Below the pieces are notes generated by a model. The model was given only the letters and a program-made list of their open reading frames with translations, made no database searches and was not told the origin of the DNA. Shown here in pieces: positions 35,789-44,354 of a stretch of DNA of 64,000 nucleotides. This DNA is from Bradyrhizobium ivorense (lineage in GTDB: Bacteria; Pseudomonadota; Alphaproteobacteria; Rhizobiales; Xanthobacteraceae). The stretch's first letter is position 1. Every line of letters starts with the position of its first letter. Location of the stretch: positions 558,001 through 622,000 of the forward strand of contig NZ_CAADFC020000016.1 in NCBI RefSeq assembly GCF_900696085.1. The letters are read 5' to 3'. The position numbers and the translations under genes are program-made.

Positions 35789-36463
35789 TCAGTCCAGTTC
35801 GCGGCGCCGATCGACGTTCGGCGGGAACGACGCGATCCACGGCGCTTCGCGCACCCGTCGCATCGCCTGCGCACGGCGCGGCAGGCCGAGCTTCTGCAGG
35901 ATGTGATGGACGTGATGCTTGACGGTCGCAAGGCTCAGATTGAGATCGCGCGCGATCTCCTTGTTCGACAGGCCCTGTCCGATCAGCCTGAGAACCTCGC
36001 CCTCGCGGCGCGTCAGTCCCTGGTCCGCCTCGATCGTATCGGTCTGACGTTCCATGCAAAACAGCGCGCGCAGCAGGCCGCCGGAAATCTCGGCGCTGCA
36101 GGCGAGCCGGCCTGATGCAACGTCCGACAGCGCGCGGCAGAGTTCATCGAAGCTGGCGTTGCGGGAAATATAGCCGCTGAATCCGGCCCGGCCGCAGCGA
36201 ACCACGTCGCGCCGGTCCTCGTTGAGGCCAAGCGCCACCAGCGCGACATCGGCATGTTCGCTGGCAATCACGCGCACTTCCTCGAGATCGATGCCTTGTG
36301 TGACATCGATGAGAATGACGTTCACGCAACTGGTCTCGAGGGTTTCGCGCAGGCCGGCAAGATCGGGAACCGTCGCCTGAACTAAAAATTCGGCGTGATT
36401 CTGGAAGCTTGAGGTCAGCCCTTCGCTGAACAGCCTGATCGGCGTAACGACCGCGATCCTCAT
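35789..36463 (-). CDS. NarL/FixJ-type LuxR response regulator
   Basis: A protein of 224 residues from the ATG at 36463 (MRIAVVTPIRLFSEGL), preceded by GAGG. The receiver domain is present but degenerate: the expected phospho-Asp lies in VNVILIDVTQ, the usual acidic pair at the start is missing, and GYISRNASFDELCRAL covers the last helix. The LuxR-type helix-turn-helix is clear at about 153-210 (LTRREGEVLRLIGQGLSNKEIARDLNLSLATVKHHVHHILQKLG). It is directly upstream of the PatG-like gene on the same strand and may regulate it. No histidine kinase is near, so activity may not need phosphorylation. Confidence 0.9.
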   Translation of the reverse strand: MRIAVVTPIRLFSEGLTSSFQNHAEFLVQATVPDLAGLRETLETSCVNVILIDVTQGIDLEEVRVIASEHADVALVALGLNEDRRDVVRCGRAGFSGYISRNASFDELCRALSDVASGRLACSAEISGGLLRALFCMERQTDTIEADQGLTRREGEVLRLIGQGLSNKEIARDLNLSLATVKHHVHHILQKLGLPRRAQAMRRVREAPWIASFPPNVDRRRELD

Positions 36464-36902
36464 GATTATCCTCGAACTCAACAAAATGGCGGAGTGAAAG
36501 CCGTACCAAGCGCAACGGCGCCGACATCCAGAAAGTCATGAAGGTAAGTATGCGGAATGCTGCCAGAGGTTGCATAATCATCAGGTCAAAATTACGGCTG
36601 TAGCGCGTGCAGGATCAAGAGACACAGTTCACATTCCGCCGTCGCCGGGATCGCGCAGCGCAGGATTGGCTTTGCCGTATGTCGGCAATGCAGACGGCGA
36701 TACGGAGTGAGGCCGTGCGAAGCGGCGCGCGGGATTTGGTGATGACTTCAACAGCGTAGTCGCCGACGTCTCGATATTTAGACAATTGACGCGCGCAATC
36801 GCGGATGCTCTGTACACGTCGCGCCTGCTTCGAAGCAACGCGCGGGCGACGCAATGCCGCGCCTCGGATGTGCCTGGTTTCGGTGCAGATCAACAGGGTT
36901 CC
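36464..36902. other. 439-bp intergenic region with no supported gene
   Basis: The gap between the divergent response regulator and the trypsin-like protease gene is relatively AT-rich (TTGCATAATCATCAGG near 36575) and probably holds both promoters. Frames across it have no family character. No hairpin, repeat family or RNA gene was recognised. Confidence 0.5.
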
Positions 36903-37664
36903 ATGACGGGTTTGATTCGAACGACAGGCCTTCTGACCCTGCTGCTGGCAACGCCGGCGCTCGCCATCGTCGGTGGCGGTGCGCCGCAGGCCGACGGCGT
37001 TGCGCGCACCATAGTCACCATCGTCGGCTCGCGCGGCAATTTCTGCACCGGCGCGATGATTGCGCCGAAGGTGGTGCTGACCGCGGCGCATTGCGTGCAG
37101 CCCGGCGCCGACTACAAGATCGTCGAGTATGGCGCGGACCGGCAGCCGAAGCTGCAGGACGTCAAGGCGGTCGCGATCCATCCCGCGTTCAAGATGCAGG
37201 CCATAGTCAATCATGTCGCGACCGCCGATGTCGCGCTGCTGCAGCTTGCCGCGCCCGCCGCGGGCAAGGCGCAGGCGGTGCTCGGCGCGCCCACCATCCC
37301 GATCCGGGTCGGCGGCCGCTTCACCATCGCCGGCGTCGGCGTCACCGTGCGCGGCGACGGCAAGAGCGGCGGCACCATCCGCGTCGCCGGCCTTATCGCG
37401 ACCGGCAAGCCCGGCACCTTGCAGATCCGCCTGGTCGATCCGGTCGGGCAGGGCGCGCGCGACGGGCTCGGGGCCTGCACCGGCGATTCCGGCGCGCCTG
37501 TGTTCGAGGACAAGCAGGGCGGGCCTGTGATCGTCGGGGTGGTGAGCTGGTCGACCGGGCCGAACGGCGCCGCCGGCTGCGGCGGCATCACCGGCGTCAC
37601 GCCGCTGACGCTGTACCGCGACTGGGTGATGCAGACCGCGCGGCAATGGGGCGCGAGTTTTTAG
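36903..37664 (+). CDS. Secreted trypsin-like serine protease (S1A)
   Basis: A protein of 253 residues from the ATG at 36903, with a signal peptide (MTGLIRTTGLLTLLLATPAL). The mature enzyme would start at IVGGGAPQ, the activation N-terminus of true trypsin-like proteases. Catalytic residues are His in LTAAHCV, Asp in TADVALLQL and Ser in TGDSGAPVF; disulfide cysteines FCTG/HC and ACTGDSG/GCGG are present. Such enzymes are exported and degrade proteins outside the cell or in the periplasm. It is divergent from the PatG-like cluster but is not evidently part of it. Confidence 0.92.
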   Translation: MTGLIRTTGLLTLLLATPALAIVGGGAPQADGVARTIVTIVGSRGNFCTGAMIAPKVVLTAAHCVQPGADYKIVEYGADRQPKLQDVKAVAIHPAFKMQAIVNHVATADVALLQLAAPAAGKAQAVLGAPTIPIRVGGRFTIAGVGVTVRGDGKSGGTIRVAGLIATGKPGTLQIRLVDPVGQGARDGLGACTGDSGAPVFEDKQGGPVIVGVVSWSTGPNGAAGCGGITGVTPLTLYRDWVMQTARQWGASF

Positions 37665-37687
37665 CGCTGCTTGCGCGCTCTTCATTC

Positions 37688-37795
37688 CGTCATCCTGAGG
37701 TGCGAGCTCTTGCGAGCCTTGAAGGATGAATCGGCCACAGTCGGGCCGTGCATCCTTCGAGGCTCGCCGAAGAGGCGAGCACCTCAGGATGACGG
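37688..37795. repeat. Dispersed palindromic repeat, family C copy 2 (short form)
   Basis: CGTCATCCTGAGGTGCGAGC and GCGAGCACCTCAGGATGACG are inverted and enclose CCTTGAAGGATGAATCGGCC and GGGCCGTGCATCCTTCGAGG. This is the outer module of the longer mosaics at 13861, 45414 and 60574. It lies between the convergent protease and acyl-CoA synthetase genes. Confidence 0.85.
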
Positions 37796-37837
37796 GGCGG
37801 GAGAAGGACGACGGGGCGGGAGTGCCGCAGAGTGAAC

Positions 37838-40060
37838 TTAATGCCCCGCGGCCTTGCTCGCGGCGGCGTTGTTCAGCACGATCAGGCCATCCACCGCGAC
37901 GCCGAGCTTGCTGTTGATCAGGAACGGGTTGACGTCAACAGAGGCGATGCGGCCGGCGGCGTCCGCCATCAAATTGGAGAGGCCGACCAGCGCCTTTACC
38001 GCCGACGGCTCGTGCAGCGCCGGCTTGCCGCGATAGCCCTTCAGCTTGACGCCGGCCTTGGTCCTGGCGATCAGGTGTTTCGCCTCGGCGGCATCGAGCG
38101 GTGCGCCGGCCAGCGCAACATCCTTCATCAGTTCGATGTCGACGCCGCCGGTGCCGAACAGCACCACGGGCCCCATCTCGGCGTCGAGCGAGGCGCCGAC
38201 CACAAGCTCGAGATCGGCCTTGACCTGCTGCGCGATCAAAATGCCCTCGAGCTTCGGCTTGCCCTTCAGCTTCTTCACCCGCGCGGTGATGTCGTTGAAG
38301 GCCTGCTTCACCTCCGCCGCATTGCCGAGGTTGAGCACCACGCCGCCGATGTCGGATTTGTGCAGGATGTCGGGGCTGACCACTTTTGCCACCACCGGGA
38401 AGCCGATCTGCTTGGCGATCTTGACCGCCTCGGCCGCGGTCTGCGCGACGGCTTCCTTCGAGATCGGAATGCCGTAGGCCTTGAGCAGCGCCTTCGAGGC
38501 GACCTCGTCGAGCGCGGCAGCGCCATTGGCGGCCTTCAGCGTCTTTTCCAGCACGGCGCGCGCCGAGGCCTTCGAGCTCGAGACGATGTCGGGCACCTCC
38601 TTGCGCAGGCCGGCATATTCGATCAGCGACTTGATCGCGCCGACGGCGCGGTCGAGGCCCTGCATCACCGCGACGTTCGGCAGGGTCTTGCGCAGCCCCT
38701 TGGTGAACTCGGTGAAGCCGATCGACATCGCGCTGATATAGATCACCGGCTTGTTGGCCTGGCCCGCCATCTCGTTGACGATGCGCAAATTGCGCTCGCG
38801 CATCTCGTGCGGCGCTTTCGGCAGCTCGGAATCGATGATGACGACGTCGGTGTCGGGATCGTCGATCATGATCTTGATCGACTTCATGTAGACGGAGGGA
38901 TCGACCACCGCGGCGAAGCCGGCATCGAGCGGGTTGCCGACGATGCTGCCGGGCCCGAGCATCTGCGCCAGTTGCTCGGATGCATTCGCGCTCAGCGGCG
39001 CAAAATTCAGCCCGGCGGAATAGAACGCATCGATCAGGAGGCCGCGCTTGCCGCCGGACAGCGACACCGCGGCGAGCCGGTTGCCCTTCGGCGGATCGGC
39101 GTGAACGAAGCATTCCGTGGTTTCGATCAGCTCATCCAGCCCGCGAACGCGGATCACGCCCTCGCGGGTCGAGATCGCATCAAAGGTCTCGATCGAGCCG
39201 GCGAGCGCGCCGGTATGCGCCATCGCCGCCGCACGGCCGCCCTCGGAGGCGCCGAGTTTCAGCGCGATCACCGGCTTGCCGGCGGCGCGCGCGGCCTTGC
39301 AGGCGTCGCGAAACCCTTTCGTGTTCCGGACGCCTTCGAGATAGACCACGATGACGCGGATGCTTGGATCGGCGGCGAAATAGCTCATCAGGTCCGGCGT
39401 CTCGAGCCCGGACTCGTTGCCGGTGGTGACCATGTAACCGACGCCGACGCCGCGATCCTCCAGCGCCTGGCGGATCGCCATCACGATGGCGCCGGACTGC
39501 CCGGCGATCGCGACCGCGCCCTGCTCCATAGTGACGATGCGGTCGTCGATATTGGTGAACAGGTTCTCGCCGGCGCTTAAGTTACCGAGGCAGTTCGGGC
39601 CGGTGACCGCAAGCCCGGTCTCCTTGATCGCCTGCTTCAATTCGACCGCGAGCCGCTGGCTCTCCTCGTCCTGCAACTCGCTGAAGCCCGAGGTGACGAT
39701 GGTCGCCGAGCGCGCACCGGCCGCGGCCGCATCGCGCACCACCTGCACGGCGAAGCGCGCCGGCACCAGCACCAGCACGTGGTCGGGCCGTTCGGGCAGG
39801 CTGGCAAAATCCTTGTAGCAGGTGACGCCCCAGATCGTCTCGCGCTTGGAATTGATCGGAAACAGCCCGCCGGCATATTGGTACTTGATCAGGTTGTTCC
39901 AGATCCGTTCGGCGTAGTTGCCGGGCTTGTCGGTGGCGCCGACCAGCACGATGTTGCGCGGGTGCAGCATCGCATGAATGCTCTTGACGATGTCGCTGGC
40001 GTCGTCGGACGGCGTCCATTTGAGGGACGGATGAGACGCGGTGCTTGCGAGCGCTTCCAT
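37838..40060 (-). CDS. ADP-forming acyl-CoA synthetase (acetate-CoA ligase family)
   Basis: A protein of 740 residues. Domains run in the order CoA-binding Rossmann (NIVLVGATDKPGNYAERIW), succinyl-CoA-synthetase-like ligase (TGPNCLGNLS, VAIAGQSGAIVMA), the active-site His in AMAHTGALAGS, and a C-terminal ATP-grasp (AYGIPISKEAVAQTAAEAV, GFPVVAKVVSPDILHKSDIGGV). These single-chain NDP-forming enzymes convert a carboxylic acid, CoA and ATP to acyl-CoA, ADP and phosphate. Some members act on ferulate or pimelate; the substrate here is not evident. It stands alone between repeat C2 and the sortase locus. Confidence 0.92.
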   Translation of the reverse strand: MEALASTASHPSLKWTPSDDASDIVKSIHAMLHPRNIVLVGATDKPGNYAERIWNNLIKYQYAGGLFPINSKRETIWGVTCYKDFASLPERPDHVLVLVPARFAVQVVRDAAAAGARSATIVTSGFSELQDEESQRLAVELKQAIKETGLAVTGPNCLGNLSAGENLFTNIDDRIVTMEQGAVAIAGQSGAIVMAIRQALEDRGVGVGYMVTTGNESGLETPDLMSYFAADPSIRVIVVYLEGVRNTKGFRDACKAARAAGKPVIALKLGASEGGRAAAMAHTGALAGSIETFDAISTREGVIRVRGLDELIETTECFVHADPPKGNRLAAVSLSGGKRGLLIDAFYSAGLNFAPLSANASEQLAQMLGPGSIVGNPLDAGFAAVVDPSVYMKSIKIMIDDPDTDVVIIDSELPKAPHEMRERNLRIVNEMAGQANKPVIYISAMSIGFTEFTKGLRKTLPNVAVMQGLDRAVGAIKSLIEYAGLRKEVPDIVSSSKASARAVLEKTLKAANGAAALDEVASKALLKAYGIPISKEAVAQTAAEAVKIAKQIGFPVVAKVVSPDILHKSDIGGVVLNLGNAAEVKQAFNDITARVKKLKGKPKLEGILIAQQVKADLELVVGASLDAEMGPVVLFGTGGVDIELMKDVALAGAPLDAAEAKHLIARTKAGVKLKGYRGKPALHEPSAVKALVGLSNLMADAAGRIASVDVNPFLINSKLGVAVDGLIVLNNAAASKAAGH

Positions 40061-40228
40061 GGAGCCTTGCCCTTACCCTTGTTGTCGTCGTTTCCTTGAG
40101 GCCGGCGGTGGATCACCGCAGGCCGCGATTTTTCATTGTTTTTATGGCGAGGAAAAGAGGGAGGCAACTCACGCTGGCGCAAGTCAGGGCATCGCGCGCG
40201 ATATCCCGGCACACGCAAAATTCATCGA

Positions 40229-40819
40229 TCAGGAACCCGGTTGGGACGGGGGCGAATCCGATTCGATCAGGGTGGCGTGCAGCAGATAGCGCTCCGGCCC
40301 CGATGTCACCGCATCGAACGGCCAGCAGGTCGACAGCACCAGCTCATACTGGTCGGTCAGCGGATCGATGCCGGACTGATCGAAGCGGACGATCGAAGAG
40401 CGATCGGCCCGGTAGCGGAACGTCCTGCCGTCGCTTCGGGTGACATCGATCTCGTCGCCAACAGCGACGTCCTTGAGGAAGCGGAAATGGGTGTCGCGAT
40501 GCGCGGAGTACACCGCGACGCCACGCTCGCCGGCATCCACGGTCTGTTCGACATGGCCGGGGCCGAACGCCAGCGCCTGGCCGCTGCTGCCGGCGAGCAC
40601 GATCGCGGACGCCTGCAGCCGCTTCACCTCGATCCGCGCCACCGGCCAGGTATCGGCCCAGCTCCACGGTTTTACCGGATGTCTGGTGGCGATGGTCCGC
40701 GTGAAAGCGCGCTGCAGCAGCACCTGCGCCAGCAACGCCTTGGCGTGGATGTAGGCGCCCTGGCCGAACAGGATCAGGCCGATCAGGGCGAAGACGAGGG
40801 CGGGAAGGAGGCGGGGCAT
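40229..40819 (-). CDS. Proteobacterial class sortase
   Basis: A protein of 196 residues from the ATG at 40819 (MPRLLPALVFALIG); the open frame upstream crosses repeat B2 and is not coding. It has an N-terminal membrane anchor (residues 4-23) and the sortase fold with catalytic His107 in VYSAHRDTHF, Cys165 in LVLSTCWPF and Arg177 in ERYLLHA. Sortases cut LPxTG-like signals and join the protein to an amine acceptor. The partner gene directly upstream encodes a VIT/VWA protein with LPKTA at its C-terminus, so this is the dedicated sortase-substrate pair known as the marine proteobacterial type. Confidence 0.93.
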   Translation of the reverse strand: MPRLLPALVFALIGLILFGQGAYIHAKALLAQVLLQRAFTRTIATRHPVKPWSWADTWPVARIEVKRLQASAIVLAGSSGQALAFGPGHVEQTVDAGERGVAVYSAHRDTHFRFLKDVAVGDEIDVTRSDGRTFRYRADRSSIVRFDQSGIDPLTDQYELVLSTCWPFDAVTSGPERYLLHATLIESDSPPSQPGS

Positions 40820-40830
40820 TCTTGTTCTCC

Positions 40831-40910
40831 CGTCATTGCGAGCGAAGCGAAGCAATCCATCGTGCGGCACATGCGGAACCATGGATTGCTTCGCTTCGCT
40901 CGCAATGACG
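40831..40910. repeat. Dispersed palindromic repeat, family B copy 2
   Basis: CGTCATTGCGAGCGAAGCGA and TCGCTTCGCTCGCAATGACG form long complementary arms around AGCAATCCAT/ATGGATTGCT. It lies between the sortase and its substrate gene, within 12 bp of the sortase start, so it may affect sortase expression. Confidence 0.9.
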
Positions 40911-40918
40911 GCCGGTGG

Positions 40919-40966
40919 AAAAATGCGCGCGCGGCCCTTGGGGGACGGGTGGGAGGCCGCGCGCGC
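40919..40966 (-). terminator. Rho-independent terminator candidate after the VIT/VWA gene
   Basis: A perfect 12-bp stem (GCGCGCGCGGCC at 40925 with GGCCGCGCGCGC at 40955) with an 18-nt loop is followed, on the minus strand, by ATTTTT. A second hairpin, GAAAGAGGAGGT/ACCTCCTCCTTTC at 40971-41003, precedes it. Together they should stop or reduce transcription from the substrate gene into the sortase gene. Confidence 0.6.
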
Positions 40967-41011
40967 TCTTGAAAGAGGAGGTCGGGGGGCACCTCCTCCT
41001 TTCATCCGACG

Positions 41012-43291
41012 TCAACGGGGGGACGACGTCTGACGTCGGTTGAACACCAGAAGCAACAGGCTGACCGTGAGCAGGATCACGCCCGCGAGCATCTTCAATT
41101 CGGCATCGGTCGCCGTCTTCGGCAGCTGCACCGTGGCGGCCGGAGCCCGCGTCGCCACCGGCGACCGCTTCAGCGCGGCGACCTGGACCTTTGCATCACC
41201 TGCGTCGGCGCGGCGCTCGCCTGTCGCGGCCGGCAGGCGCGGACGCTCGCCGAGAACTTTTGCAAAGTCCCAGCCGGCGGGCAGGTTGAGCGGCAGCTCG
41301 GCGAGCTTCAGCGGCTCGCCCGCGGGACGGCTCGGGGTCTTGTCGACCGCAACCAGGCTGGTCAGCCGTGTGACGAGCTGATGCTCCAGCGCCAGCGCCA
41401 GGATGGTCTTGTCGGCGTCCTCGGGGCTCGCCTGCCGCGTGGTGCGCGCCACCTCGGCGTCCGCGATCTTGCGGCGCGCCCACAGCTTTGACAGGCCCTT
41501 GCCTTCGGCGGCGTTGGCCAGCGGCAAGGTCACGCTCCACGGACGGTCGCCGATGTGGCCCTTGATCTCGACCGCGCCGGCGAGCTTGTCGAGCTTCGCG
41601 GCCAGCACCAGCGGCTCGTCGCGATAGACGTCGGGCAGCGCCGCAGGCGTCAAATCGGCATTGGCGTCGGAGAACTTTGCCGAGAGCCCGGTCACGGCGG
41701 GATTCTCCAGCTTGGCGAACAGGCCGCGCATCCGCTCGTCGACCTGCTCGACCGAACCGATATGGGTGAAGCTGCCGCGGCCGAGCTCGGCCGCACGCGT
41801 CATCAGATAGGTGTTGGGCGCCGAGCCGATGCCGACCATGAAGACGCGGGAGCGGCCGCGCACCGCGCTGATGGTCTCGAACAGCTGCTGCTCGTTGCCG
41901 ATGGCGCCGTCGGTCAGGAACACGACCTGGCGGACGTAGCTGGCGTCGTCACGGTTGGTGTCCGACAGCGCGGCGCGCATCGCCGGGATCATCTCGGTGC
42001 CGCCGCGGGCCTGCAGCGCGCTGACGAACGACGTCGCGGTGCCGATATTGCCGCTGGTCGCCGCGACCGGCGCCGGGAACAGCACGTCCATGGTGTCGTC
42101 GAAGCGGATCACGTTGAAGCGATCGCTCGGCTGCAGCCGGCCGAGCGCGTACAAGAGACTCGCCTTGGCCTGGATGATCGAGGTGCCGCCCATCGAGCCG
42201 GAATTGTCGATCACGAACACGACCTCGCGGGGCAACGGCTTCTGTTGCGCCTGCTCGACCGAGGGCGGGGTGACGAAGGCCAGGAGATAGTCGGAATTGC
42301 CGACATGCTCGCGGAACAGTCCGACCGACGGCGCCTTCTCGGCCGCCGGCTTCCAGGTCAGCTCGAAATCGCGATCGGCGGGCACCGGGCCTTCGGCCAG
42401 CTTGACGATGCGCGTCGTGCTGTCGGGGCCTTCGATCTTGACCTGATGGAAGGGGCTCTTCACCTCGCCGAGCGGAAAGCCGGCGTTCAGGCGCACCGTG
42501 ATGTTGGTCGGATTGACCGGCGCATGCGCGGCGGGATCGAGCACCTCCGGCGTGATGCGATCGCGATCCGGCACCGGATCGGTCGTGGTGGCGCCCCAGC
42601 CGCCGCCGTCGGCACGGAGGTCGACGCTCTGCACCAGCGGCCTCGGATTGCAGCGCGGGCCGACCACCATCGGCACCCGCAGCGAGAACTCGTTGCCGCT
42701 CTGCTGCACCGGCTCCTGATATTCGATCTGCACCAGCACGGTTTCGCCGGGGCCGATATTGGCGACCGAGTTGGTGAAAATGTTCGGCCGCTCCTGCTCG
42801 GTGAGCGCGGCCTTCTGGCCGTTCTGCTTGGCCTGCTCGTAGATCGCGCGGGCCTGCTGCTTCTCCTTGATGTCGCCGACCACGACGCGGTCGCCGACCA
42901 CCATCTTCAGCGTGTCGACCGCGCCGTCTGATGGCAGCGGGTAGACGTAGGTGGCTTCCATCCAGTCCTTGGTCGGGTTGCGGAAGATCTGGGTGACGCG
43001 GGCGCGGATCGTCGGCCCCGACACCGTGAGATCGACATCGATGCCGAGCCGCGTCGCGTCGGCATAGCCGTCGTCCGTCTTCAGCAGCAGCGAGCCGGAA
43101 CGCGCCTCGCTCGGCCGCAGCACTGCGTGCCGCGGCTGCTCCGCCGACCACGCCGATTCGAAACTCAGAAACAGCGCCGCGAAGCCGATCGCTAGCGCGG
43201 CCACACCTTCCACCACGAAGAACAGCGCGATGCGCATCCTGCGCGACAGGCGCATCCGCCTGCTGTCTTCACTCACGTCGTAAATCGTCAT
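41012..43291 (-). CDS. VIT/VWA-domain sortase substrate (LPxTA-anchored surface protein)
   Basis: A protein of 759 residues from the ATG at 43291 (MTIYDVSEDSRRMRLSRRMR). It has an extended signal/anchor at residues 21-45, a vault/inter-alpha-trypsin (VIT) domain at about 65-195 (RVTQIFRNPTKDWMEATYVYPLP, IYEQAKQNGQKAALTEQERPN), and a VWA domain at 355-520 with the MIDAS sequence DNSGSM and FLTDGAIG. The C-terminus carries the sorting signal LPKTATDAE at 723, a hydrophobic span and a basic tail (NRRQ). This is the predicted target of the adjacent sortase. The protein is probably displayed in the periplasm or on the outer surface. Its biological role is unknown. Confidence 0.94.
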   Translation of the reverse strand: MTIYDVSEDSRRMRLSRRMRIALFFVVEGVAALAIGFAALFLSFESAWSAEQPRHAVLRPSEARSGSLLLKTDDGYADATRLGIDVDLTVSGPTIRARVTQIFRNPTKDWMEATYVYPLPSDGAVDTLKMVVGDRVVVGDIKEKQQARAIYEQAKQNGQKAALTEQERPNIFTNSVANIGPGETVLVQIEYQEPVQQSGNEFSLRVPMVVGPRCNPRPLVQSVDLRADGGGWGATTTDPVPDRDRITPEVLDPAAHAPVNPTNITVRLNAGFPLGEVKSPFHQVKIEGPDSTTRIVKLAEGPVPADRDFELTWKPAAEKAPSVGLFREHVGNSDYLLAFVTPPSVEQAQQKPLPREVVFVIDNSGSMGGTSIIQAKASLLYALGRLQPSDRFNVIRFDDTMDVLFPAPVAATSGNIGTATSFVSALQARGGTEMIPAMRAALSDTNRDDASYVRQVVFLTDGAIGNEQQLFETISAVRGRSRVFMVGIGSAPNTYLMTRAAELGRGSFTHIGSVEQVDERMRGLFAKLENPAVTGLSAKFSDANADLTPAALPDVYRDEPLVLAAKLDKLAGAVEIKGHIGDRPWSVTLPLANAAEGKGLSKLWARRKIADAEVARTTRQASPEDADKTILALALEHQLVTRLTSLVAVDKTPSRPAGEPLKLAELPLNLPAGWDFAKVLGERPRLPAATGERRADAGDAKVQVAALKRSPVATRAPAATVQLPKTATDAELKMLAGVILLTVSLLLLVFNRRQTSSPR

Positions 43292-43465
43292 CGTCGTCTC
43301 TCCCGAGCGAGGTTTTCGCTGCTTCGCCATCATGGAGAGCGGCGGTTTTGGCGCGAGCAGAATGATCGGCAATGATTGGCCGCCGCCCGGCGCGGTCCGC
43401 CCGGGGCAAAGGCGGGTTTGTGCGGTTTTGTGATGGATTGTCCGGTCTGGTAGAGTGGTGAAATC

Positions 43466-43568
43466 GGAAGCGTTTTCGAGCGAAGTGGGTACCGGTTCGC
43501 GTGAAGAAAACGCGTCAGAACAAGAATCTAGAGCTCCGTTCCGATTCCATCGGAACGGAGCTCTAGAG
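43466..43568. repeat. Rhizobial palindromic repeat, family E copy 2, with an 18-bp stem
   Basis: It starts with AAGCGTTTTCGAGCGAAGTG and GGTACCGGTTCGCGTGAAGA, a well-known rhizobial intergenic sequence. It ends in a perfect 18-bp stem with a 3-nt loop (43528-43545 with 43549-43566, half-site CTAGAGCTCCGTTCCGAT). The stem ends 24 bp before the downstream HTH gene. Confidence 0.8.
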
Positions 43569-43589
43569 GGAATCGCGCAGGGAGCCACG

Positions 43590-44354
43590 ATGTCGACGCC
43601 GGACAAGCAGCTTTCCGCCGAGCAGAGCCGGCAGATCGCGGAGACCATCCGCGAGGAGATCGCGCGCCGCCGGATTTCGCGGCAGACGCTGGCCGAGCAG
43701 GCGAAGCTCAGTCTCTCGACGCTGGAGAAGGTGCTCGGCGGCCGCCGCCCGTTCACGCTCGCGACCACAGTGCGGCTGGAGCAGGCGCTCGGCGTGCCCC
43801 TGCGCAAGCTGCCCGATGTCGTGACGATCAAGCCTCCGGTCAATGGCGAGGTCGCGCCCGACAGCCTCGGCTCCTATGCGCGCCGCGCGGTGGCGCGGAT
43901 CGAAGGCACCTACGTCACGGTGCGGCCGTCGTTCGGCGACAAGGACGCGATCTATGCCTACCGCACCGTGATCGCCTGGGACGAGGCCGCCTCGTCGCTC
44001 GGATTTCGCGAAAGCGAGCGGCAGGATTCCGATTACACTCAGTTCGGCGAAGTCGCGGTGCCCAACGAGTCCGGCTTCGTCTATCTCGTCACCAACCGGC
44101 ACGGCCAGCACCGCGTGATCACGGTGTCGCGGCCGCGAAATTCCGGCGAGATGTACGGCATCATCACGACGCTGCTCGCCGGCCGCGGCGCGGTGCTGAC
44201 GCCGATCGCAGCGCCGATCGCATTCCTGCCGTTCAAGAACATAGCCAACCCAAGTCTTGGACGGATCTCGTCCGAGGATGCGAACTACAAGGTCTACCGC
44301 GAGCATCTGCGCCGCACGGTCGACGAGCCATTTGCCATCCTGCTGCAGGGCTAA
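43590..44354 (+). CDS. XRE-type helix-turn-helix protein with unknown C-terminal domain
   Basis: A protein of 254 residues from the ATG at 43590 (MSTPDKQLSAEQSR), preceded by GGGAG. Residues 15-75 form an XRE/Cro-type helix-turn-helix (RRRISRQTLAEQAKLSLSTLEKVLGGRRPFTL). The rest (about 95-254) is an alpha/beta domain with segments such as GSYARRAVARIEGTYVTVRPSFG and FVYLVTNRHGQHRVITVSRP that I do not recognise, possibly a sensor. It is divergent from the sortase-substrate gene, so it is the natural candidate regulator of that pair. A perfect 18-bp stem from a repeat lies in the shared promoter region. Confidence 0.85.
   Translation: MSTPDKQLSAEQSRQIAETIREEIARRRISRQTLAEQAKLSLSTLEKVLGGRRPFTLATTVRLEQALGVPLRKLPDVVTIKPPVNGEVAPDSLGSYARRAVARIEGTYVTVRPSFGDKDAIYAYRTVIAWDEAASSLGFRESERQDSDYTQFGEVAVPNESGFVYLVTNRHGQHRVITVSRPRNSGEMYGIITTLLAGRGAVLTPIAAPIAFLPFKNIANPSLGRISSEDANYKVYREHLRRTVDEPFAILLQG

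Noticed and set aside
36903..37664. Trypsin-like protease as a member of the PatG-like cluster
   Set aside because: It is on the other strand, 439 bp away, with its own signal peptide. Nothing ties it to peptide maturation.
37832..39580. 582-codon plus-strand frame
   Set aside because: Shadow of the ADP-forming acyl-CoA synthetase.
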